DNA of 64,000 nt from an uncultured Alistipes sp. (GTDB taxonomy: Bacteria; Bacteroidota; Bacteroidia; Bacteroidales; Rikenellaceae). Every line of letters begins with the position of its first letter. Position 1 is the first letter of the stretch. The stretch covers positions 1 through 64,000 of the forward strand of contig CALUIK010000002.1 of NCBI GenBank assembly GCA_944320685.1, in the 5' to 3' direction. The position numbers and the translations under genes are program-made. A model generated the notes under the pieces. It did not search any database. It saw only the letters and a list, made by a program, of their open reading frames with translations, and was not told where the DNA came from. Below, piece by piece: positions 18,281 to 26,438 of the stretch.

Positions 18281-18965
18281 CTTCGCGGGCGTTGAGTACC
18301 GCCTCGGCCATGGTGAGGTCCGAGGGGGTGGTTATCTTGATGTTCTCGCGTTCGCCGTCGCACAGGGTGACGGTGTATCCTGCTGCCTCGACTACCGAGG
18401 CGTCGTCGGTAAAGGCTTCGGAGAACTCCTGCCCGTAGGCCTGTCGCAGGACTTCGGCACGGAATGCCTGCGGTGTCTGTACCATACGCAGGCGTGAGCG
18501 GTCGAGGGGATGCGACGTGCCGTCCTCTGCGATCTCGCGGCAGGAGTCCGCCGGTGCCACGACGGGGATTGCGGCGCCGCTATTCTCGGCTTCGAGCACG
18601 GTGCGGAGGATTAGTTTCTTAGATGCCATCGGCCGTACGCCGTCGTGGACGACTATCAGGCGCACGTCATCGCCCAATGCCGCCAGCCCGTTCCTTACCG
18701 AGTGGAAGCGTTCGCTGCCTCCGGCCGTCACTTCGTGTCCGGCGATGTCGAAACGAGCCGCGAGGTTGCGCCAAAGGGGTATGTGTTCCTCGGGCAGTAC
18801 CACCACGATACGTGCCGCGGGCAGCGCCTCCCGCACGCGGTCTATCGTATGTGCCAATACGGGGCGGTTGTGCAGCATGAGGAACTGCTTGGGCAGCGCG
18901 CTCCCCATTCGGCGGCCCGATCCCCCCGCCACGATTATGACTCCTATTCCTCCTCTCTCTGCCAT
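18270..18965 (-). CDS. ispD: 2-C-methyl-D-erythritol 4-phosphate cytidylyltransferase
   Basis: IspD transfers CMP from CTP to MEP in the non-mevalonate isoprenoid pathway. The 231 residues begin with IIVAGGSGRRMG, the nucleotide-binding loop, followed by LPKQFL, and include VHDGVRPM and the RLRMVQTPQAFR segment near the C-terminal third. The start at 18965 sits 22 nt inside the upstream gene; a longer frame reaching 19280 would just shadow that gene. The tight overlaps on both sides suggest translational coupling. The rest of the MEP pathway is not in the window. Confidence 0.93.
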   Translation of the reverse strand: MAERGGIGVIIVAGGSGRRMGSALPKQFLMLHNRPVLAHTIDRVREALPAARIVVVLPEEHIPLWRNLAARFDIAGHEVTAGGSERFHSVRNGLAALGDDVRLIVVHDGVRPMASKKLILRTVLEAENSGAAIPVVAPADSCREIAEDGTSHPLDRSRLRMVQTPQAFRAEVLRQAYGQEFSEAFTDDASVVEAAGYTVTLCDGERENIKITTPSDLTMAEAVLNAREDEA

Positions 18966-19366
18966 AGCAGTTTCTTTCCGAATCCGAGCGTGTTGTCGGT
19001 ATATTTCAGCATACGGGCCTCCAGCCTCCACAATGTGATGTCGGCCAGCGCGGCATAAGGGAACCGTTTTATGTAGGTGCGTCTGTCGGCCTCGTCTCCG
19101 GTCCTGACGGCCCGCCCCGTGATCTGCAGCCCCTGTACCTTCCCCACGACCCGCGTCTCGAGGACTACCGAGGCGGCGACATGTGCGTTCTGTGCCATCA
19201 TGCCGGCATGTCGGGTCTGCGCGTCGGATGTGAAGATGAAACGTCCCGCGCCGGCGTAGGCGTAGAAGACATTGCAGCAATACGGCTTCCCCTCCGCGGT
19301 CGATGTGGCGAGTGTCAGCACGTGATGGCGGCGTACGAACTTCTCGATCCTGTCGTCTATCTCCAT
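18944..19366 (-). CDS. Pyridoxamine 5'-phosphate oxidase-like flavin-binding protein
   Basis: A 140-residue split-barrel protein of the PNPOx-like superfamily (LTLATSTAEGKPYCCNVFYAY, FIFTSDAQTRHAGMM, VVGKVQGLQITGRAV). Small members of this group bind FMN or F420 and reduce diverse compounds; they are seldom true PdxH enzymes, and the substrate cannot be told. It overlaps ispD by 22 nt at its 3' end and sits 42 nt after the M23 gene stop region on the same strand. The family call is reasonable; the function is open. Confidence 0.82.
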   Translation of the reverse strand: MEIDDRIEKFVRRHHVLTLATSTAEGKPYCCNVFYAYAGAGRFIFTSDAQTRHAGMMAQNAHVAASVVLETRVVGKVQGLQITGRAVRTGDEADRRTYIKRFPYAALADITLWRLEARMLKYTDNTLGFGKKLLWQREEE

Positions 19367-19407
19367 CCTGTCAGTACGTTATATGCCGCTGTATACTAGC
19401 GTCGATG

Positions 19408-20733
19408 TTACTTTTTCTCTTCCTCGGGAGCCTCCTGCGGCGTAGCCGTTGCCGAGAGTGAGTCGGATGCGGGCAGGCTGTCGAGCTGCGTCACGATCAT
19501 GTCGGGCGCGGCGGTGCCGTTGAGTTCGGCGACGATACGGTCGCGTATCTGCTCGAATGCCGCCATGTTTTCCTTGCTGATGGGTTCGGCCGGCTCCTGC
19601 GGCACCTTCAACGGGTCGATGGCGGTGCCGTTTTTCCATATACGGTAGTCGAGGTGAGGCCCTGTCGAGGCGCCCGTGCTGCCGACATATCCTATGAGCT
19701 GTCCCTGCGTGACACGGGTGCCGTTGGCGATACCCTTGGCGTAGCCGCTCAGATGCAGGTACCCCGTTACGAGATTGCCCGCATGTTTGATCTTGAGTGT
19801 GTTGCCGCCACCGCCGCTCCATCCTTTGAATATGATGACACCGTCGGCGACAGCGTGTACGGGCGTGCCTTTGGGTGCGGCGTAGTCGACGCCGAGGTGC
19901 GGGCGGTATACGCGGTATATGGGGTGCAGGCGTGCCCGCGAGAAACGCGAGCTTATGCGTGTGAACTTGAGCGGCGCCTTGAGCAGTTGCTTGCGCAATG
20001 ATGCCCCGTCGTACTCCCAGTACTGTATTTTGCCGTTCTGCTTGAACGGTATGGCGTATATGTCCTTGCCCCCGTGCTCGAATTTTGCGCCCCACACGCG
20101 GCCTATGCCCACGAAGGTGGTGTCGACCATGCGCTCGTCGTAGATTACGGTGAACGAGTCGCCTTCCTGTATGCCGAAGAAGTCGACCGTCCATTGGTAT
20201 ATCTCCTCCAGCTCTGCGGCCAGCGAGTAGGGCAGACTGTCGCGCATGATTGCGCCCCAGAGCGACGATTCGATGCGCGAAGAGCATTTGCGGCGTTTGA
20301 CGGTCACATCCTTCTGCCCCGTGGTGACGCTCACCGTATCGTTTCGGAAGCCGAATACGACGTAGTCGGTGAGGTCTTTCTCGTATACCATATAGTCCAA
20401 CCGTCCGGCATTGAGCGAGTCGGTGGCGATGAATGCCGTATACGGGCGTCCGGCGCGGATCTGCCGCAGCGGGAATATATCCTTCGAGGCCTTGTCGAGC
20501 ATGTCCACCGTGGCGGCCGAGACGCCGTATCGAGAGAGTATCTTGCCGAGAGTCTCGCCATTGGCCACCTCCCCCTCTTCGGTGCGGTAGTTGTCGGCGA
20601 TGATCCCGAATCGGATATCGTGGGCGGGGACCTCGGCCGCTTCCGGCCCGGCGCTCTCCTGCTCCTGCCTGCCGCCGCATCCGACGGCGAACAGAAGCGC
20701 TGTGATGGCTATTGTGCGGAAAATATATTTCAT
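19408..20733 (-). CDS. M23 peptidoglycan endopeptidase, lipoprotein
   Basis: A 441-residue protein with a lipoprotein signal (LLFAVGC, lipidated Cys19), a middle region resembling an OapA/LysM-type cell-wall binding module (ILSRYGVSAATVDMLDKAS and PLRQIRAGRPYTAFI), and a C-terminal M23 peptidase domain with Zn ligands in HLGVDYAAP and HLDYR plus the HLSGYAKGI motif. It should cut peptide crosslinks of peptidoglycan from the periplasmic face. The ATG at 20733 is chosen over 20742 because MKYIFRTI starts a normal signal peptide. The last 40 residues are low-complexity (Ala, Ser, Glu, Lys). Confidence 0.92.
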   Translation of the reverse strand: MKYIFRTIAITALLFAVGCGGRQEQESAGPEAAEVPAHDIRFGIIADNYRTEEGEVANGETLGKILSRYGVSAATVDMLDKASKDIFPLRQIRAGRPYTAFIATDSLNAGRLDYMVYEKDLTDYVVFGFRNDTVSVTTGQKDVTVKRRKCSSRIESSLWGAIMRDSLPYSLAAELEEIYQWTVDFFGIQEGDSFTVIYDERMVDTTFVGIGRVWGAKFEHGGKDIYAIPFKQNGKIQYWEYDGASLRKQLLKAPLKFTRISSRFSRARLHPIYRVYRPHLGVDYAAPKGTPVHAVADGVIIFKGWSGGGGNTLKIKHAGNLVTGYLHLSGYAKGIANGTRVTQGQLIGYVGSTGASTGPHLDYRIWKNGTAIDPLKVPQEPAEPISKENMAAFEQIRDRIVAELNGTAAPDMIVTQLDSLPASDSLSATATPQEAPEEEKK

Positions 20734-20819
20734 AGTGTACAAAATTAATAAAAAAAATACGGATCGGCGGGGTGAATGGCAGGAAATACGGGCTCGAATG
20801 TAAAAAAGGGGGATTACGG

Positions 20820-20850
20820 TTGGTTTGTAAGAAATAATTGGTTACCTTTG
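20820..20850 (+). promoter_or_regulatory. Likely promoter of lpxK-ssb
   Basis: TACCTTTG at 20843-20850 matches the TAnnTTTG -7 element, with TTGG at 20820-20823 at 19 nt as a near -33 match. The start site would be near 20856, giving a leader of about 130 nt before lpxK. Nothing else is recognisable in that leader. Confidence 0.6.
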
Positions 20851-20986
20851 AAAATTCGTAATATCGTGACTATTGCACGTCGCTCTCTGTGCATGCCGTT
20901 TTGTGCGGGGACGTGTGGTTGCCGGCCGATATGCGATCCGGTTATCCCGCGGGGGAGGACCACGGTTAAATGAACGCAGACTCGAT

Positions 20987-22069
20987 ATGAAGTTTTTGCT
21001 CAAACTCTTGTCTTATCCCTATCGAATGGCGGTGAACATCCGCCATTGGATGTTCGATTGCGGTCTGCTCAAGAGCGAGAAGTTCTCTACGCCGATCATC
21101 TGCGTGGGGAATATCACCGTCGGCGGTACGGGCAAGACCCCTACGGCCGAGATGATCATGGAGTATATGATGCAGTACTGTCGCGTGGCGTTCCTTTCGC
21201 GCGGTTACGGGCGTCGTACCAAAGGATATGTCGAGGTGACGGCCGGATCGTCTTACCGCGACGTGGGCGATGAGCCGCTTCAGGTGAAACTGAAGTTTCC
21301 GGACGCGCTGGTCGTCGTGTGCGAGAAGCGCGCCGAGGCAATCCGCCGTATCGAGGCCGAGCATCCGGAGACGGAACTTATAATCATGGACGACGGGTTC
21401 CAGCACCGCTATGTCGATCCCCGTATAAACGTGGTTGTAATCGACTCCACGCGGCCGTTCTACAAGGACGACTATCTGCCATGCGGGTCTTTGCGGGACA
21501 AGGTCGATTCTCTCTACCGCGCCCATTATTTCATCGTTACCAAGTGCCACGAGAACATGTCGCAGCTTGACCAGCGCCTGTGGCGCAAGGAGTTGCACAA
21601 GGTGGCCTACCAGAAGATATATTTTACGCATGTGGTGCCTACGCATGCCGTGCCGTTGTTCGATACCGCGCACACTCTGGATACGGGCGATGAGGTGGTC
21701 GTTATGGCCGGCATAGGCAATCCGCGGCCTTTCATTGCGGGAGCGCGGGAGATGTATAAGGTAGCGGCCACGATGACCTTCTCGGACCATCATGTCTATT
21801 CAGTCTCGGATATAAACCGTATCGTGGAGTGCCTGAAGCTCCATCCGCAGGCGATGCTGCTCACGACGGAGAAGGATGCCGTAAAATTGCGCCGCAGCCG
21901 CCGCGTCCCCGATTACATGCGCCAGAGGCTGTTTTACCAGCCCGTCAAGCTGGCTTTCCTCGAAGGCTCGGACGAAGATTTCCTCGGTACGCTGAAGAGC
22001 GATCTCGAAGGCAAGGTGCATTTGGGCGATATGTCGATAGGAGGCCGTGAGGCCAATGAACAGAGGTGA
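20987..22069 (+). CDS. lpxK: Tetraacyldisaccharide 4'-kinase
   Basis: LpxK phosphorylates the 4' position of the tetraacyldisaccharide 1-phosphate, a late lipid A step at the inner membrane. The 360 residues begin with a membrane-associated helix (LLKLLSYPYRMAVNIRHW), then the P-loop GNITVGGTGKTP, the LSRGYGR motif, and the DDGFQH motif that marks the family. The start at 20987 matches the family N-terminus; the upstream frame to 20873 lacks similarity. The gene shares lipid A/Kdo biosynthesis with kdsB-kdsA-kdsD later in the window. ssb follows after 17 nt. Confidence 0.95.
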   Translation: MKFLLKLLSYPYRMAVNIRHWMFDCGLLKSEKFSTPIICVGNITVGGTGKTPTAEMIMEYMMQYCRVAFLSRGYGRRTKGYVEVTAGSSYRDVGDEPLQVKLKFPDALVVVCEKRAEAIRRIEAEHPETELIIMDDGFQHRYVDPRINVVVIDSTRPFYKDDYLPCGSLRDKVDSLYRAHYFIVTKCHENMSQLDQRLWRKELHKVAYQKIYFTHVVPTHAVPLFDTAHTLDTGDEVVVMAGIGNPRPFIAGAREMYKVAATMTFSDHHVYSVSDINRIVECLKLHPQAMLLTTEKDAVKLRRSRRVPDYMRQRLFYQPVKLAFLEGSDEDFLGTLKSDLEGKVHLGDMSIGGREANEQR

Positions 22070-22086
22070 TATTCTTATAATATAAT

Positions 22087-22530
22087 ATGGTAAACAAGGT
22101 TATTTTGGTGGGCAACGTGGGTATTGACCCCGAGGTGCGTACCACGGAGTCGGGTGTCAAGGTCGCCCGTGTGCGTCTGGCGACGACAGAGCGTATATAC
22201 GACAGGCAGAACAACGAGACGAAGGAACTTACCGAGTGGCATACCATTACGTTGTGGCGGGGACTGGCCGATGTGGTCGACCGTTATGTGCGTAAGGGGA
22301 GCCAGCTCTATATCGAGGGCCGCCTCCGTACGCGCGAGTGGGTCGACAAGGATAACATCAAGCGTTATACGACCGAGATCATGGCCGATGAGATGAAACT
22401 TCTGGGCCGCCGCAGCGACAACATGCAGCAGGGCGGGGCGTCAGCGGAGCGTATGGCCGCACCGCAGCCCAAGCCTGCCGCGGCCGAGGTGCCTGCCGCG
22501 GCGGACGATCCCGACGACCTGCCCTTCTGA
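22087..22530 (+). CDS. ssb: Single-stranded DNA-binding protein
   Basis: A 147-residue SSB with the OB-fold core (VNKVILVGNVGIDPEVR, WHTITLWRGLAD, YIEGRLRTREW), a low-complexity Ala/Pro linker, and the conserved acidic tip DDPDDLPF that recruits partner proteins. It starts 17 nt after lpxK, an unusual partnership that may be simple cotranscription. The GC-rich hairpin at 22577-22608 follows. Confidence 0.95.
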   Translation: MVNKVILVGNVGIDPEVRTTESGVKVARVRLATTERIYDRQNNETKELTEWHTITLWRGLADVVDRYVRKGSQLYIEGRLRTREWVDKDNIKRYTTEIMADEMKLLGRRSDNMQQGGASAERMAAPQPKPAAAEVPAAADDPDDLPF

Positions 22531-22576
22531 TGCGGGGCGGCGGGTGGCGGCCGGAGACGTGCCTGTATGGAACGTA

Positions 22577-22608
22577 TGCGGGGAGCGATCGTGCGATCGC
22601 TCCCCGCA
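22577..22608. terminator. Convergent 14-bp hairpin between ssb and the SDR gene
   Basis: TGCGGGGAGCGATC (22577-22590) pairs perfectly with its complement at 22595-22608 around a 4-nt loop. The stem lies between two convergent stop codons and could end transcription in both directions. Neither side has a strong T tract, so efficiency is uncertain. Confidence 0.7.
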
Positions 22609-22627
22609 GTCTGTATAAGCCTGCCCG

Positions 22628-23446
22628 TTACTTGAACGGAGAGTCGGGTTCCTTCGACATGACATAGTAGAAAAGGCGGTCGACGAGCCCGGGGGCGAAC
22701 TTCTTGACGAAGTGTGTCGCGCGGCCCTCGATCTCCATCAGGCAGAGCCTTTTGCGGCGGGCGATGCCGCGGGCGACGATGCGGGCCACCTCTTCAGCCG
22801 TCATCATCTTCTCCTCCTTGCGGGGTGTGGCACCCTGTTGCGAGCCGTCGGCCGTGAGGGCCGAGAACCGTACGTTGGAGGCGGTGAATCCCGGGCATGC
22901 GACCATGACGTGGAGACCTTTCTTGAGGTTCTCGATGCGGATGGTCTCGAGGAAACCGGTCATTGCGAACTTCGAGGCCGAGTATCCCGTGCGGCCGGGC
23001 AGACCGTGTATGCCGGCCACGGACGAGATTCCAACCAGCGAGCCATGAGACCTCTGCAGGTAGGGCAGGGCGTATTTGGTACAGTAGACCGTTCCCCAGA
23101 AGTTGACATCCATAAGGCGGTGCAGCACGTCGAGGTCGACATCGTCGAAAAGCGCGCGCATCGAGATGCCGGCGTTGCATATCATCACGTCAATCCCGCC
23201 GAAATGTTCCACGGCCGTATCGATGAGCCGCATGCAGTCCTCCTTCCGTGTGACGTCTGTGACGCACCATGCGGCCTTGCCGCCTCTCTGCTCGATACGG
23301 CGGCACAGAGCCTCGAGTTTGTCGGCGTGGCGTGCGCCGAGAACAACCTTGGCCCCCATCGAGGCGTATACTTCGGCCATAGCCTCGCCGATACCTGACG
23401 AGGCGCCCGTGATGACCACGGTTTTGTCCTTCAAACAGTTTTTCAT
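22628..23446 (-). CDS. Short-chain dehydrogenase/reductase
   Basis: A 272-residue classical SDR oxidoreductase. It has the cofactor motif TGASSGIGEAMA near the N-terminus, ICNAGIS, the catalytic SSVAGIHG serine region and YSASK, with a C-terminal extension containing the RIVARGIARRKR basic segment and a hydrophobic end that suggest membrane contact. The start at 23446 (MKNCLKDKTVV) is favoured; the frame extends upstream into the neighbouring gene. The substrate is not apparent. Confidence 0.88.
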   Translation of the reverse strand: MKNCLKDKTVVITGASSGIGEAMAEVYASMGAKVVLGARHADKLEALCRRIEQRGGKAAWCVTDVTRKEDCMRLIDTAVEHFGGIDVMICNAGISMRALFDDVDLDVLHRLMDVNFWGTVYCTKYALPYLQRSHGSLVGISSVAGIHGLPGRTGYSASKFAMTGFLETIRIENLKKGLHVMVACPGFTASNVRFSALTADGSQQGATPRKEEKMMTAEEVARIVARGIARRKRLCLMEIEGRATHFVKKFAPGLVDRLFYYVMSKEPDSPFK

Positions 23447-23493
23447 ATTATGCTGTGTTTTGTCTTTTGCAGTCGGCGTCATTAGGCGCATGT

Positions 23494-24276
23494 CTATCCT
23501 TCGATCTCGAATGAAAGCGTGTCGTATGCCAGCCTTACACCCTCGGGCAGTCGCTGCGATGCCTCGGCGTGGAGCCCTATCTCGTGCGACATATGCGTAA
23601 GGAACGCTTGGCGCGGCTTCACACACGAAATGAGGCCGAGCGCCTCGTCGACGTTGAAGTGCGAGTGGTGGGGCGCATATCTCAAGGCGTTGACCACCAT
23701 CGTGTCGGCACCGCGCAGTTTCTCTACCTCGCCGTCGAGCAGTGTCTTGAAGTCGGTCATGTAGACCAGCGGCCCTATGCGGTAACCGGTCACTTCAAAA
23801 CGCTCGGAATGGGTGCCGCGGATGGGTATTACGGTCACATCCTTTATCTTGAACGGCTTTGCGGTGTCGATCTCGTGCATCTCCATCTCGGGCGCTCCGC
23901 GATACTTGTCGGCGATGAACGCATAGTCGAAGGCCTTGCGTACGTACGCCGCTGTGCGCGGCGCGGCGTATATGTCTACACGGTGTATGACTGGATAGTC
24001 GACGAAATTGAAGGCACGCACGTCATCCAGCCCCGCTATGTGGTCGCGGTGTTCGTGCGTGAGTAGTATGGCGTCGATGTGACGCGCGCCGGTGCGCAAC
24101 ATCTGGCAGCGGAAGTCGGGGCCGGCGTCTATTACGATGCGCCGGCCACGGGTCTCGACCATGGCCGCCGTGCGCAGACGGCGGTCGCGAACATCGGGCG
24201 ACGAGCATACCTCGCACCGGCATCCTATGACGGGTACCCCCTGTGATGTGCCTGTCCCCAAAAATGTGAATCTCAT
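23494..24276 (-). CDS. MBL-fold metallo-hydrolase, PhnP-like
   Basis: A 260-residue metallo-beta-lactamase fold enzyme opening with FLGTGTSQGVPVIGC and a nearby CRCEVC cysteine pair, followed by the metal motif HEHRDHIAG. The GTSQGVP/GC-x-C start resembles the PhnP cyclic phosphodiesterase group, which has an extra structural zinc site. Other hydrolase activities remain possible. It stands 47 nt upstream of the SDR on the same strand and may be cotranscribed with it. Confidence 0.85.
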   Translation of the reverse strand: MRFTFLGTGTSQGVPVIGCRCEVCSSPDVRDRRLRTAAMVETRGRRIVIDAGPDFRCQMLRTGARHIDAILLTHEHRDHIAGLDDVRAFNFVDYPVIHRVDIYAAPRTAAYVRKAFDYAFIADKYRGAPEMEMHEIDTAKPFKIKDVTVIPIRGTHSERFEVTGYRIGPLVYMTDFKTLLDGEVEKLRGADTMVVNALRYAPHHSHFNVDEALGLISCVKPRQAFLTHMSHEIGLHAEASQRLPEGVRLAYDTLSFEIEG

Positions 24277-24337
24277 ATCCTGTCGTTGTTCACTGCTATA
24301 GTTATGCTCTGCGGCGGCATTCCGTTCCGGCCATACG

Positions 24338-24799
24338 TCAGTCGTCGGCAGGGTTGTATCCAGTATCTTCCGCCAGCCTCGGTCCGTTGGCAGCGGCTAC
24401 GGCCAGCGCGTCGCAACGGTTGTTCTCGGCTGTGGAGGCGTGCCCCTTGACCCAGACGAACCGTACGCGGTGATGCCGGTATATGTGCAGGAACCGCATC
24501 CACAGGTCGGGGTTTTTCTTGCCTGCAAAGCCTTTTTTCTCCCAACCGAAGACCCAGCGCTGGTTTACGGCTTCGACTACATACTTCGAGTCGGAATATA
24601 TCGTCACGTCGCACCCCTCTATCTTCAGGGCCTCGAGTGCCACGCATACGGCCATGAGTTCCATGCGGTTGTTCGTCGTGAGGCGGTATCCAGCCGAGAG
24701 TTCCTTGCGGTGCGGGCCCGATAAGAGGACTATGCCATAGCCCCCCGGACCAGGGTTCCCGAGCGACGATCCGTCGGTATATATCGTTACATTGGGCAT
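24338..24799 (-). CDS. rnhA: Ribonuclease HI
   Basis: RNase HI cleaves RNA in RNA-DNA hybrids. The 153 residues contain the full catalytic set: YTDGSSLGNPGPGG (Asp), NRMELMAV (Glu), SDSKYVVEAVNQ (Asp) and a C-terminal NNRCDALA (Asp). The start at 24799 (MPNVTIYTDG) matches the family and leaves a 4-nt gap from the glycoside hydrolase stop. The basic-protrusion segment is present (NQRWVFGWEKKG). The C-terminus is slightly extended with an acidic end. Confidence 0.95.
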   Translation of the reverse strand: MPNVTIYTDGSSLGNPGPGGYGIVLLSGPHRKELSAGYRLTTNNRMELMAVCVALEALKIEGCDVTIYSDSKYVVEAVNQRWVFGWEKKGFAGKKNPDLWMRFLHIYRHHRVRFVWVKGHASTAENNRCDALAVAAANGPRLAEDTGYNPADD

Positions 24800-24803
24800 C
24801 TTT

Positions 24804-26354
24804 TCAAAATAAGTTTCTGCCGTTGCCGTCTTCGGCCGCACGTTCGACATACAGGGCCGTAGTCTGCGCGGCGAGGCTTACGCGCATCGTACCGCGGCGC
24901 ATGGCTGTATGCTCCGAGGCTGTTATAGGACCGTCATCGGGCAGGTTCTCGGCAGTGTAGCGGTAGACGTCGAAACGTCCGTTGCCGCAGGCCCGATTCT
25001 CTATGACGGCTTCGAAATGGCGATCCGAGCCGTTGGCGAAGGCATATATCCACCTTCCGTCGGGCGATAGAACCGCCGATCCCTGCACGAACTCGTCGCC
25101 CGTATGCAATGCATGCAGGCGCGAGGCCGGCGGAATGTGCCGTGTAAGCAGAGAGTAGGCGTAATACTGCGGGCGCGGCTCGAAGTCCTCCTTAATGTTG
25201 CCGCAGTGCGTGTTGTCGCGGTACTCCTGCTTTGCCGAACGCCACAGGCCTAACTGTTGCATCGCCTCGTAGGGGTCGGTGAAGGCGTAGTATTGATCCA
25301 GCAGCGACCAGTAGCTTACGCCCGCAGCGCCTCCGTTCAGGAGAGAGAGGGCTATGCGTGTCATTAGCACGCCGCGTTCGAAGCGGTCGATGTCGCTCTG
25401 CCGTGAGGCCCCCGTGGTGAGGTTCGATCCGAATTCCCCTACGAAATGGCGCTTGCCAGTCGGTGCCGTGATGTCGCAGTTGCGGCGCTCCCATGCCACG
25501 ATGGCCGAATCGGGCGTCTCGTATCCGAAAAGGTATGTGTGCGAGTTGTAACAGTCGGCAACGGCATCGACCGTAGCGACGGCATGGCGCAGGAAGTCGT
25601 GGTCCTGTGCATCGTCGGAAAGGTTGAAACGCACCTTGTCGCGCAGCCCTTCCTTGCGGAGGCGGGTGTCGAGTGCCTTGCACATGTCGCCGTATGCCTC
25701 GGGCGAGACTTTGCCGTCAATGGCGTATGACCAGTTAGGCTCGTTCATCAGGGTAAATTCGCGTATACAGCCGTAACCTTTCGTCTCAAGGAGCCAGCGC
25801 AACGCTACCGTTATGTTTTCGCACCATTCGCCGATGTCGGTCGACGGGACACACCAGTCTTGTGTCGAGTTGCCTTCGGCGAGGAAATATACATCGTCGG
25901 AACGATATGCCGTATCGATGACCGATGCGCGGGTGCGGTTGCAGCCCCACATTACGAGTGTAACATCGGCACCGCACTCCTCGGCAAGGTCCAATACGCG
26001 GTAAAGGGACTGCATCTCGACCGAGTTCATGGTGAAGCGCTCCATGTCGGCCGTTTCGGGGTCTTCGTTGTCGTTTACGGGTTCGTACCATGCCGGCATT
26101 ATCATCACGCGCATACGCTTGAGCCCCATATCTCGTACTCGGCGGCATGCCGTATCCCACGCCGTCGGGTCCACACCGCGCATGACTATGTTCTGCGACC
26201 AGAGGTGCGGGTCGAACTCGACCCCCATGCCCTCGATCGTGTGGCCTTGTGCCGGAACGCCTATATGCTGTAACTCACCGCGACAGCGGCATGAGGGGCA
26301 CAGCGCGGTAAAAGCCAGCAGGATGGCGGATATGGCGGTTTTCGTAAGCGGCAT
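24804..26354 (-). CDS. Clan GH-A-type glycoside hydrolase, probable lipoprotein
   Basis: A 516-residue secreted protein with a lipobox-like signal (TALC, Cys19) and a TIM-barrel glycosidase domain. The two clan-A catalytic glutamates are visible as LMNEPNW (Glu205, acid/base) and FVGEFGS (Glu307, nucleophile). A C-terminal beta region (about 410-510) resembles the small accessory sandwich of these enzymes. The family within clan A is not clear from motifs alone, nor is the glycan. There is no SusC/SusD pair nearby, so this is not an obvious polysaccharide utilisation locus. rnhA follows after 4 nt. Confidence 0.83.
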   Translation of the reverse strand: MPLTKTAISAILLAFTALCPSCRCRGELQHIGVPAQGHTIEGMGVEFDPHLWSQNIVMRGVDPTAWDTACRRVRDMGLKRMRVMIMPAWYEPVNDNEDPETADMERFTMNSVEMQSLYRVLDLAEECGADVTLVMWGCNRTRASVIDTAYRSDDVYFLAEGNSTQDWCVPSTDIGEWCENITVALRWLLETKGYGCIREFTLMNEPNWSYAIDGKVSPEAYGDMCKALDTRLRKEGLRDKVRFNLSDDAQDHDFLRHAVATVDAVADCYNSHTYLFGYETPDSAIVAWERRNCDITAPTGKRHFVGEFGSNLTTGASRQSDIDRFERGVLMTRIALSLLNGGAAGVSYWSLLDQYYAFTDPYEAMQQLGLWRSAKQEYRDNTHCGNIKEDFEPRPQYYAYSLLTRHIPPASRLHALHTGDEFVQGSAVLSPDGRWIYAFANGSDRHFEAVIENRACGNGRFDVYRYTAENLPDDGPITASEHTAMRRGTMRVSLAAQTTALYVERAAEDGNGRNLF

Positions 26355-26380
26355 GGCTGGTTTTGCTGCATAAGGCCGAC

Positions 26381-26430
26381 AAAAACGGCGGGCGGGGCAG
26401 GTACGTGTGTGTCACCTCCGCCGTCCGCCG
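26381..26430 (-). terminator. Terminator after valS
   Basis: On the minus strand CGGCGGACGG (26430-26421) pairs with CCGCCCGCCG (26395-26386) with one mismatch, followed by TTTTTG (26385-26380). It begins 9 nt past the valS stop. The loop is long (about 25 nt). Confidence 0.7.
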
Positions 26431-26438
26431 TCGGGTTG

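Noticed and set aside
18966..19280. N-terminal extension of ispD
   Set aside because: The extra 105 codons are the other-frame reading of the flavin split-barrel gene; IspD similarity begins only at the ATG at 18965.
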